NCBI GenBank assembly: GCA_965644315.1
Contig: CBFFRQ010000002.1
Location: forward strand, 1 to 64,000
Source of the DNA: Caecitellus pseudoparvulus
Taxonomy: Eukaryota > Bigyra: Bicosoecida
Length of the DNA: 64,000 bases
Reading direction: 5' to 3'
Positions 35,501 to 46,000 of the stretch are shown in pieces. Made by a program: the position numbers and the translations under genes. Under the pieces are notes generated by a model. That model worked only from the letters and a program-made list of their open reading frames with translations, ran no database searches and was not told the DNA's origin. The stretch's first letter is position 1, and each line of letters begins with the position of its first letter.

Positions 35501-36113
35501 GGAAAGGACGCGGGCGAAGTGAAATACTGCTTCGCCGGCGATTCACGAGCATTGCATACCAATTTGTGGTGCCCTCAGAAGGATATGAGGTCCTAAACAC
35601 AGTCCAAGCAGGACTGGATATAGGAAGGGCTGAAATGACGCTTCGCATGTCTGTATGAGAAAGTGGGAATGTATCAGTTCGACATGGTGATCCCTCGAAG
35701 TGGTGACAGCTCTTGGGCGCCTGTCGGGCGCGGCACCACTCACCTGCTTCGTTCATCCAAACGGCCAAATCGGCATTGTAATTATTCCTACAGGTACTTT
35801 GAGCACCATCCCAGCTGTACCCAAGATCAGTACGCCTGAAGCAGAGGTCCTTGCCGTAGCCAGGCTGGTATACCTTGACAAACCCATCCCCACAGGGCGT
35901 GGAAGCAGCAACAAGAGCGGACAGTGCAAGGGATACTATAGCAAATCCACGTAGCAGGGTCTTGGCATTCAAAGCCTTGAGACGGGGAGCGCTGAGCCAA
36001 GCGGAACTTGCGAGGCGCTGCTTCTTTGGCCCCGTGAGGCATCCCTTCCCAGTGCCTGGCGGCATGTTCCCTTTCACGCGCAGAAAGCAGGCAAAAGCGT
36101 CAATGAATGACAT
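20564..36113 (-). CDS. giant secreted protein: C-type lectin, Gly-rich ALK/LTK-like and FN3-like modules
   Basis: About 5,107 aa from four exons: 35744-36113, 35560-35650, 35256-35494 and 20564-35187 (14.6 kb without intron). Introns are 93, 65 and 68 nt, all GT-AG and phase-consistent. A hydrophobic run (GFAIVSLALSALVAAS) about 55 residues in is a signal peptide or anchor; ATG 36065 is an alternative start. Domains: C-type-lectin-like, residues about 75-235; four more CTLD-like units (CPPGF, CPARW, CPDGD, CPPGW starts) to about 880; two glycine-rich regions (about 887-1197 and 1200-1490, GGGGGGGGTGKGG-type) like the ALK/LTK receptor Gly-rich domain; a Cys-rich part to about 1780; further CTLD-like units to about 2410; FN3-like modules to about 3680; an EGF/ephrin-receptor-like Cys-rich piece (CAPGTFSHSGSCTPCPAGTF) near 3750; more modules to the end. 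No C-terminal membrane span is seen. Likely extracellular carbohydrate-binding or adhesion protein; ligand unknown. Confidence 0.88.
20570..28560 (-). repeat. tandem FN3-like modules ending in SDG-x(3)-D-x-T/S-x-P
   Basis: Within the giant minus-strand gene, units of roughly 100-150 residues recur with the plan W-x-x-F-x-D-x-x-S near the start, a central K/Y-Y-x-x-x-x-G, then an N/T-x-A-G-L turn and a closing motif. Closings read directly include SDGVIFDATPP, SDGILVDTALP, SDGVVFDGTAP, SDGVMVDTSLP and SDGIVCDDSAP, with weaker ones later (VLDVTPP, LLDGTAP). They are divergent at DNA level, so this is an old protein repeat rather than a recent duplication. Confidence 0.8.
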
Positions 36114-37019
36114 AGAAAATTAAAGCTTGAAGTCGATTTCCCTAGGGAGTCTCTGACGGCCCGTTCGTGCGGGTACGGTTCGCTTGGAGATGCAAGCAGC
36201 GATGGTGCGAACCCACCCCTCCGAGGGCCCGGTGCACGCTTCGCGCCGACGTTCCAAGGGAATGAAAGGGAATGCAATCTGTAGGAGGGAGCAGGGCTGG
36301 AGCATGCCTCCCGTGGGGGACTCGGTTGCGGAGCTGTCGCCCGTCAAGTTGGCCGAGCCAGTGGGGGTGATGAAACGCGGGTTGCCATGTACTCACAGTT
36401 GCAGCTCGTTTCGCGCCGGTGACTTACTGCCGCGTAAAGGTTGGAAGGACATCATTTTCATAGTGTTTCGAGTCTCAATTTGGAAGAGTTTGCTCTGCGG
36501 CAGCAGTGTTTGGCGGGAGGGGCCTGAGCCCGGCTTCGAAGGGCGCGTACCAACGGGGCGGAGGCAGCTCGACGGTGTGCCAGGCCTAGAGGCGCTTGCT
36601 GCGGCTCAGGAGCGGGGTGGTAGGAGAAATGAAGACTGCTTGCTCATCTCTGGCCATGTTTGGATGCCCATAGGGTCCGAATTCACCCGCGTCGCGCCGC
36701 TGATGTTTCGTGATGTCGGCTTCAACTTCACCGTCTGCCAAGCACGGCTCTTGGCCGTGAGGGGGCCTCAGCCATGCCACAGCCTTTTCCACTCGACCGC
36801 GGCGGGACTCATCAATTGGCGACGCACACCACTAATCTCGCAACCACGAACTGCTCTCATGCACGTCCTGCGTGCGTGCTACTGCTTGGTTTCCTCTCCC
36901 ACGTCTTTCATGTGGGAGTGGAGGAACTCCATCCCTTGCTTCTTTCTGGGCCTCAGCTTTCCGGCATATCAGCTCGCTTCAGCGTTCAGTCTTGCCACAC
37001 CCTGTCAAGGCCAGGTGTC
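36114..37019. promoter_or_regulatory. divergent intergenic region shared by the two giant genes
   Basis: These 906 bp separate the start codons of two giant secreted-protein genes (36113 minus, 37020 plus), so both promoters must lie here. It is less GC-biased than the flanking exons. A plus-strand open frame from about 36184 runs into the start of the right-hand gene, but it has no recognisable domain. I searched by eye for tRNA arms, TATA boxes and inverted repeats and found nothing convincing. Confidence 0.5.
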
Positions 37020-40000
37020 ATGGCGCTGAAGGCGTTTGACAAACCGGCTCTTGGGCTTGTCCTGCTCTGCCTGGCGGCTGTCTACGGTGCGTGAGGCAAA
37101 GGGATGAAACGCCGGCTCATTCCGCATCTGCGCCGCCCTCCGCTGCCCCCATTTCAGGCTGTGCTGCTGCCCAGGATAATGCTTCTGAGCTGTCACCTCC
37201 ATCTTGTGTGTCAGGTGGCGTCGGTTCGCCCACTCGAGTGTACCAGATCTCGTCTGGAGGTGCCTCAGGTCGCGTTGCCACCACCTGCACCGTGTCTGTT
37301 TCTGAGACGTGTGACAGCCTGAGCTCAGCCTCTGAGGGCTCCGTCACCCTGTTGACAGCACATGCATGTGCTGGTGCCCACCGTGATGCAAGCCGGCGGT
37401 GGCAGTTCCTGCCGCCCGATGCCGACGTCATGTCAGGGCTCGGCCTGCGTCCAGGACACACCATCGCTTCCCGCCATCACGCCAACGGCACGCTGGCCGT
37501 CGTCTTCCAGAGTCCTGATACAGTAGATGCCAAGGGAAACAACTAGTGAGTTTCCAACGCCGCCTTGTCTTCACAGGCATGCTCCCTGTGCACGTGCGTC
37601 ATGCGGCATTTCCGAACCTCGCCAAACCTCGCAGCTTGAAGAACGTGGCACAGCTCCTTGTGCCCGTCGTGCACCCAACTCAGCGGCGCCAGCTTTCCTC
37701 CTGTGGAACCTTCGAGGCTCATTCATCTGGGCTGGAGTTCGACGGCATGGGCGTGGCGGAGTGGGAATACTCTGTTACCTCGGCCAGCGCGGAGGAGTGT
37801 GCGCCTGTTGTTCTGAGCAAGAGCACGCACACGGCACGGTATTTGAGCGGATTTGACCCCAAGCGCCACCCCGAGACCTCGAAGTTTGTTGACCACGTCT
37901 TTGCGCCACGGTCGGCGGCTCCCGCGCGTGTTGGCGGCTCGTTCCACCTGCGTGCCCAGCCCGCCGCAGACGAAGAAGACATCACCATGGCGCCTGCCGT
38001 GGAGAAGCCACACCTCAAGTCCCAAGCCGCCTTTGCCGGGCAAAACGCTGCTTCGACTGATCCTGTCTTCAAGTCTCATCACATCACCTTCCACGCGCTG
38101 CTGACACACGTGGTTTCCGGTGACGGCGTGGTGGAGCAGGTTGATGCTGAGGACGCTTGCACTGTGGCCTTGCCTGACGGGCGCCATGCCGACGACTTGC
38201 TCTGCTCCCCCCAATTCCTTGCTCGTGGCTCCACACGAGAGTTGCCGGTAGAACTGCAGTCTGCCGCTGTTGCCCTCGCCGGGACAGTCCTGCAGGTGCA
38301 CCCTCGTTCGCTTTCCCGCCGCCTGTTGCACGCCCCGGCACACGAGGCGCACGGCAGCACGCTGCTCGAGGGCTCCTTCCTGGACCTGCCCGTGGACTCA
38401 GATGAAGGTATGCGGGAGTCCACACAGACTGTGCTGGAGCGTGTCGGGTCTGCAGGTCTGTTGGCCGCGATGCTGCGCTGCTTCGAGCTGTCTCCACGGG
38501 GCGGCGGTGAGGACGTGAACACCGCCAAGGAGGCGTTTGGAGTGGACCCAGCCGCGTGTCCCCACGTCCTCGCTGACGCCATGCAGCACGATCAGCACGT
38601 GCGGGGCGAAGTGTTTGCGCTCATCACGTCTCGGGAGGAGCTGGGCCTGCTGTCCAATGAGGTCGTCTCGCGCTTGCTGTCCTCAGTTGCCCTGTTCGGC
38701 GACGACGAGGCACAGGCTGCGCTGCTGCACCTCATGACCTCCCAGCATGTGGATGAGCGGGGGGATGACTTTCTGAACCACATCACCGGTGCGTTCATGA
38801 TGATGCCCTCCCCCAGCGAAGGCACCGTGGACTCCATGCTCCGCGAGCTGCGGGGCGAGACGCTGGACTGGTTCCACCGTGCCCGCGTGCTGCTGGCGCT
38901 GGCCTCCATGGGCAACACGTTTGACGCTGACCACCCTGCCCGGGCTCGCATTCTGTCTGCCCTGGATGAGGAGTGGACAGTGGCATCTGCTCTCCACGAG
39001 GCAGCCGACCGCGTGTGGGCGCATTACCTTGCCGAGGCGCAGCGGCACCTGGAAGACATGTCAGACATGGATCAGCACAGGTGGTTGCTGGCCGTGCGTG
39101 CGTGGGACACCCCACAGGCGTCACAGGAAGCCTGGGACCACGCAGACGAGCGCGAGCGGGCCGAGTGGAAGGAGGACCTGCTGCACGCCTTCGCCGGCGA
39201 GATCAAGGCTGCTGAGGACGACAAGCGAGCAGCGGAGGCTGCTCGGCAACACGCCGCTGAGGTGTGCCGCCAGCCTGAATCGCTGGCTCGCCATCTGCGC
39301 ACGATTGAAGCCGCCTTTGCTCCCGACGGGGGCAGGAGTGCCCTGCCCCGTGAGCTGCGAGACGGGGAAGCCGACGAACTGTCCCCTGCGGCGCATCGCC
39401 TGCTGGCGCAGCGACTGTGCGAGGGGGTGGAGGCTGAGGCCGCCCATGCCTCAGGCTCCGTGCCTTCTTTCGCCTGGAACTCTACGTCTGCTTACGATGA
39501 CATCACTGCCGGGATTCCAGAGGAGGAGGTGGGGGATTTCGTGCACATTTCGTCCCGTGGCCCGACACACGGTCGCCGCGGCCTGTCCCAGCACGAGCAG
39601 TTGTTGGAAGCGCTGCCCTCGCTGGGGAACGCCATGTCTGGTCTGGCCACGCTCATCCACGCCTATGCCAATATGCGGGAGGAGGGGCGCCTTACGCGCC
39701 TGACGCCTTTCCTGCAGCACAAGTCTCGCCACTTGCGTCAGCACGCTATTTCCGCCCTTGAGCACTGGCCCTCTGCTCTGGAAGGTCTGCAAGATGTTCT
39801 GGCAGAGGCGCTGGACTCCCCCACCGAGGACAACGTTATGCGTGCCACTGCGCTGAGCAGCTTGGCCAACCTGCCCCGTGGCACGTTGCGTCCTCGTGCT
39901 CTGCGGGCAGTTACGCACATCGTGGATGTTGGGCACGCCCGCCAGTGGCGCCGCTGCTCTGCTGCGTGCACTGAGAAGTGTGTGCGCCGCGACCAGGGCC

Positions 40001-43000
40001 GTTGTCAGAAGCGCTGCGACAAGCAGTGCAGCTTTGACTTCTCCATGATGCAGGCGGCTGCCCAAGTCCTGGCCAGCCACATCCCCGTGCCAGGCTCGGA
40101 CGCTGGCATCCCCGAGGACTCCTTCGGGCGCCAGTACTACCAGCCCTTCCAGACCAGCGAAGCCCAGCGAGCTGCTGCAGCAGAGGACATCGCGAAGGCT
40201 GTTGGGTTCCCTTCCTCAGGCCGCGCTCTTGGCGCTGCCGCCCCTCGCCGCCGCGAGCTGAAGGAGTGGTGGGAGACCATTGCGGAGATCTTGAACCCGT
40301 CCTGGACCAAGATCTACTTCCGCCTGGGCAGCAAGGAGGGCTGGGAGAAGTGGCTGGGCAACACCGAGTTTGGCCTGTACGCTGGCATCCGCCTGGAGAA
40401 CAGCCTGGAGCTGAGCCTGGGCTTGTTCGGCGGATTCTTCGAAGTGGACGTGTTCAACACGGCCCGCCTGTCTGCGTTCATCCTCGGTTTCGAGATCAAG
40501 CTCATCGACGCGAAGGCCGCGGTGAACTTTGGCTTTGAGTTTGTGGGGCTGATCCCTCGTGACCTGCTGGAGAAGTTCAACAACGCGTTCGACTCCTTCG
40601 TGACAGCTGTTAAGTCCATCATCGAGCGCATCATCGGCATTGCGCAAAAGGTGGAAGATACTCTGAGACTGGCAGTCACTTACTTTGACAGGGTGGACAA
40701 CGAAGTGGCCATGTGGACCGACCGTGTCAACAACTTCATTCTCATCCTGAAGGACGCTCGCGAGTTCACGCGGCAGGTGGACCGTTTCATGGACCAGGCG
40801 GAAGAGTTCCTGAAGGTGGCAGATGTCATCCAGCAGATCTCAGACCAGTTCGACAAGGTTGAGGAACTCATCGACAGCATTACGGCTGACGACATCATCG
40901 ACTTCGTCGAGGAGCACTTCGAGAAGGTCAACGAGTGGTACGAGGTTGTGCGCAACTACTCCTCCAAGGCGCTGGGCGTGCTGAACACCGTGGATGGCCT
41001 CATTGGCAAGGGTGCTGGCATTGTGGACAAGGTTGCAGATGGTGCCGTTCAGGTGAACGAGACTGTGCACATCATCACCAGCGCCATTCGCTCCTCCAAG
41101 GACACGCTCCTCATGGTGGCAGACGCCGCCGACAACTCCCTCGGGGACCTGACTGGCAACGTCGTGGGCGTGCTGGACAAGGCTCTCGGCTCTGACATTG
41201 CGGAGCTGACGAAACCCTTTGCCAACATCTCCAGTTTCATGGACGCCTCTACAAACGTCATCAAACGCTTTGTGGAGCAGCTGGATGTGTCCACGCTGGA
41301 GGACCTGGCAGCTGACCCGCTCAGTGCGCTGGCATCTGCTGCCGGCGCCGCTTTCGACACGCTGCTTGGTAAGGCGCTGCAGGAGCTGCTGGCTGGGGCG
41401 AAGGGCTTCATGAAGTCAGCTATCGGTGTAGGCCTTCCCGATGGCCTCCCGTTTGGCTCTGCGCCTGTGAAGGCCCTGGAGGGGCTTCTCGATGGCGCGT
41501 TCAGTCCGGCAGGGCTAGCGGACCTCGTCTCTGACCTGCTGAGTTCTGTGGGAGACATCGTGGGGGAGGGAGCCGGTAAGATTGCTGACCTGGTGAACGA
41601 GTTCCTGCAGGAGGGCCTGCAGGTCATCAACATGGAGGGGGCGCGCTCCGCTGTCGTCAACGCCGCAAAGCGCGTGGTGCAGGCTCTGAGTGCTGACCCC
41701 TTTGACGGCTCTGGTGCCAGCTCTGGTGGTGGTGTCCTGAGCACGCTCAGTAGCATCGCTTCGGCCAGCGGCGGTCCCGTCGCCGATGGCTCAGGCTTGG
41801 ACCTGGACAGCATCGCTTCCGCCCTGGAGGCTGTGCGTGGAGACATTGGCGGGAGCCTCTCCGACGCCGCAAGCCAAGCCTGGACTGAAGCAGTGCTGCC
41901 AGCGGTGCAGCCACTGCTGGCCAACATTACGGGCGTCGCAGGCAGCTCGGTGACCGAGGCCCTGCAGGGCTTGCTCGGTGACTGCGACATTACCGCTCTG
42001 ACCTGTGACACTGCCGGCCCTGCTGCAAAGGCGTTTTCCTCTGCGGTGCTGGAGCAGATTTCCGGCCACCCAGCTTTGCCAGCCCTGGAGCCCTCTGCAC
42101 TCGTTAACAGCTTGATCGAGCGCATTAAGGCCTCGTTGGGACAGGAAGCCACCGGGCTCTTGAGCCTGGCCTTGCCAGCCGGTAGCGAGGCTGCCGGGTT
42201 GCTGGCCAGCGCCAAGGACATGTGGGAACAGCAATCGTCGGTCGCCTTGCGGCACTTGAAGGCTGTTCCGAATGCCCTGCCGAAGCTGGAAAGCACCCTG
42301 GCTGAGCTCATTGATGAGGCCTCTGACAAGATTGGGAGTCTCACTTCTGAGCTTGATGGATACACTGATGCCCTGCGCTCCGAGGTGACAGACCTCTTGG
42401 CGCAGCAATCCTCCACTCTGCCTGCATATGCAGAAGCTCAGGCGGTGGCTGTTGCTCTGACGAACGTCTCGCAGGCACTTGTGCTGGCTGTGGAGAGCAG
42501 CTCGTTTTCAGGACCTGACGGGGAGCTCGGCGGCACAGTGGACCTGCTGGTGCAAGTGTCTCAGGACTGCCTTGCTGTCCCTGGTGCTGGCGTGCTGCGA
42601 AAGCCATGCTCGACTGCGTTGACCGCCGCCCGCGTCCTGCGACCCTCTGTACAGGCGATGCACGCCATCGTCACGGCGGCGTCTGGGTCGAACAATGTCT
42701 TGACGTCCCAGGACAACCTGAAAGCTGTGTTGAACGCGGCTATGGACGCCTGGGGTGATGCCGTGGAGGACTGGCTGACGCAGTGGCAGGCGCGCGCGTC
42801 GTTTTCGACCTCCTTTATCCCGGCAGCTATTGAGTTGGCGGCAGAGGTGCAGGCTGCAGTTGTGGAATCTCCAGAGGCCCAGGCAGCAGCATGCCTTGCC
42901 GATACATTCTCTGCTGAGCAACGCCAGGGGCTTGCCAAGTCCGCAGGCTTGTGTGCCAGTGTGATTCGGGGGGTGCCTGACCTTACTCTGTCTGACGCTT

Positions 43001-46000
43001 TGACTGCTATTCCAGAGGCCATCTTGGCCTGCGCAGGGACGGTCCAGGCGCTAGAAGCTTCCTCTTGTGGCCTTGTCTCCCTGGACGCCTTTACAGAGGA
43101 AGCCGCTGCGCTTAGTCTCCCCGTGGGCGCATCTGAGGTCGAGTCAGGGGTCCTCACCGCCGTGGCTTGGTTGGCCCGGCTCCGCGCAGGCGCCAACCTG
43201 GTCACCGGCTCGGTCGACGCTGTGAAGAGTGCTGCACAGTTGCGCCTGCTGTCCCCCGAGGCCTTGCTCGCCATTGTATCGTCTGAGGATGGTGGCAGTT
43301 TGATGGCCACCTTGGATGAGCTGCAAGTGGCAGCAGCTCCCATCGCACAAGCCGCAAATTCGCTCAAGGCTCAGGGCGCCGCCTTGGCTTCGTGGAAGCT
43401 TGTGCGCAGCGTGTCAGCCGGAAGCGGCTTCACCGCACCACCGTCTGTGCCATTGGAGGAGCTCTTGTCTTTTGACCTTGACGTCGCTGGATTGCTCAAG
43501 TCAATGAAGGCCGTCCGGGAGGGTGCCCGGGCCATCGGTTCTTTTGCCATGGCCACGAAAGCCGCAGGTGACTGGCTTCGCGGGATGGCGTCCGACCCAT
43601 CTGCTGCTCAGGCAAGCAAGCTGAACGCGACAGTTTGGACCCTCGTCGACGCTGCCTCTGCCGCCGCGGGCGCGCTGGCGGTGATCGATGGCGGAAGTGC
43701 TGCGTCTGGACTGCATGAGGCACGCATGGCTCTCCTGTCACTGCAAGTCGAGGCTATGTCGCTGGCTGACGAATTGGAGGGCCAAGTGGCGGGTTCTGTG
43801 CAAGTGCTTCGTCGCTTGAATGAGACGGTGCTTGGCGTCGCACTGGATGTTGAGATGATTTCGGACCTCGCGGCGCTGTCTGCCGCTGTAGAGGAGGCCG
43901 CAGAAGATGCGGCCTTGCGAGGCGCTCCGGTGCCTCAGGTGGTGTCTCGCACTACACAGCTGCTGGCTGACCTCGGTGTCGGTGGGGCTCTTCCTGCCCT
44001 GGCACGCCTCAGCAAGTATGTGACCGCCTTCAGCGATGTGATGCAGTTGCTTCCCCCTGTTGTCGAAGCGTGGCTTGAGGTGGACGCTTCGCTTCCTGTT
44101 GCAGTCTCTGCCGTTGCCTCTCTTGAGTTCAGTGCCAACCCGATGGAGTGGCAAGTGAACGGGGCTGTGAGTGCAGGTGCTGACGCTGCCCGCTCCGTGC
44201 ACGGCGTGGTTGTCGCGGTCGAGGCAGTCCTTGTGGCGCTTCCCGACGTTCCCTTGCCTCAAGCTGCCCTCGCTCGTGTCGGTGCTGTGGCTAGCGAAGC
44301 TGTGCCGGGTGCCGCGACCCTCGCCAAGTTGCAGCGCGCGGCTGATGTGCTTGTTGCAACTGCCGAGGTTGTGCAGCACGTACCTGCGATTGTCGACGCC
44401 GTTCGGAGTGTGGTCAGCGCAGTGAGCGGGGATCCTGCTGCCTTGCTCGATGCAGGCGCTCACGTGCTTGCCAATGAGCTTGAAGTGATGGCAAACGCCA
44501 CAGACGCACTGGTCGAGTCCGTGCTGCAGCACTCAGCACTCGTGTCCCTGCCAGGGTTCACAGTGTCCCGTGGGCAGTCCCTGTCTAAAGCTGTGCGATC
44601 CGTCGTCATCTTGGCTGAGGTGTGGGCTGCCACCACAGAAGTCGTGCAAGCAGTGCCGCCCGTAGTGTCTGCTGTGGCTGGCGCCTCTTCACCGGCTGAC
44701 CCTGTCCCCGCCATTCAGGCGCTGGGGGAGGAGTTGCAGGCGTGGGTGGTGCTTGTGGACCGCCACGCCTCCAACGCGGGGCTAGATACATCTGGCATCC
44801 AAGCAGCCGCCGTTTCTGCCGCACAAAAGGCAGAGGCTGCCGCCGCTCGTGCCGTGCAGAAGTTCTTGGCGCCCATCCACAAACTGCTCCCGTCTGCCCG
44901 TGCTGTGGCCTCTTTGATTTCAGCTGTCGAGACTGGGGAAGGTGCCTTCACTGCTGCAGTTTCCATCACGTCACTTTCTCTCGACGAAGCCGGCGATGCG
45001 CTGCTGGACGGCACGGTCGTCATGGCCGCGGCCCAGGCCGCAGATGCCATGGCGACCACCGTCGAGGTGCTGCACGGCTCCGGGCTGCCCAAGATCGCTG
45101 CGCGACTTCCTGACCCATCCAAGCTCACCGCAATCTCCCAAAAGCTGCGCCACGCCCAGGCCCTTGGCTCGTGGCTGGTTCAGTCTGGGCGTGCCGCAGT
45201 GTCGGCAGTTGAAGCCCTTGCGTCCTCGTCGGCAGCTCGGAAGGATGTGGCTGGCGTCCTTGAGCGTACATTCAAGGCGGCGAGCGTAGCCTGCGGCACA
45301 AACTGCTCCCTGGCCATCTCTGCCCTGCCTGTAAATGTGTCGGTCAAGGTGGAAGGAGTCCGCAGCCTGCTTGTTGTGGGGGCGGAGGTCGCTGGCATCG
45401 CCGCCTCTGGAGTGCAAGCCGTGACTGGACTGGTTGAGGCCATCGGGGATGGCGAAATCCGCGAGGCCATTTCTGTCGTACGCAAGGATGTGCTGCCCCT
45501 GGTTGACCGTGTGGCTAGTTTGGGTGACCTGCCCCTGGTGAACCTTCGGCCCTTGCTTGGCTTGGCTCCAGTTGACACGCTCACGCGCGTCGCGACGGCT
45601 GCAGGAAACGCCCGAGACTCTGTTGTGAACGCCATCGCTGACGCCACTGGTCTCAAACCTGAGCACATCTGGCCATTGCCGCTTGACAGCCTGCTTTCGG
45701 CTGCGGACACGGCTGAGCGGGTCGTGGATGAGCTGAAGGGCGCCCTGAACTCAATGGGGCCTGCCATGGTGGAGGACGCAGCCGCCTCGCTGAACGCATT
45801 TGCCCAGGATGGCCCAGATGGCTACAGCTTGCTGCAACGACTGACAGATGCAGTGCAAGATTCGTTGGGCGCATCTCTGGACGCACTGGAGTCTGGCGTG
45901 CTCCGTCGGGCCCCGGACGGCTCTGGGGCTCAGCTGGCCCAGTTGGAGTCTATGCTTGAGGCATTGAACGCGACAAGCCTGACCACCAGTGAAGGTGCGT

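Noticed and set aside
36200-36260. tRNA-like stretch (TGGTGCGAACCC)
   Set aside because: No matching acceptor stem, D-arm or anticodon arm can be formed around it on either strand.
36184-37029. Plus-strand open frame through the divergent intergenic region
   Set aside because: It has no domain, overlaps the start of the giant plus-strand gene in another frame, and begins in sequence expected to be promoter.
37546-37576. 31-nt intron GTGAGT...TTCACAG in the giant plus-strand gene
   Set aside because: It would join TA to G, creating a stop and the wrong frame; the 89-nt intron to 37634 keeps frame and gives a tyrosine codon.
41049-42416. Minus-strand open frame of 455 codons inside the giant plus-strand exon
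   Set aside because: It mirrors the Ala/Ser-rich sense frame in GC-rich DNA, has no recognisable domain, and the sense frame is open far beyond it.
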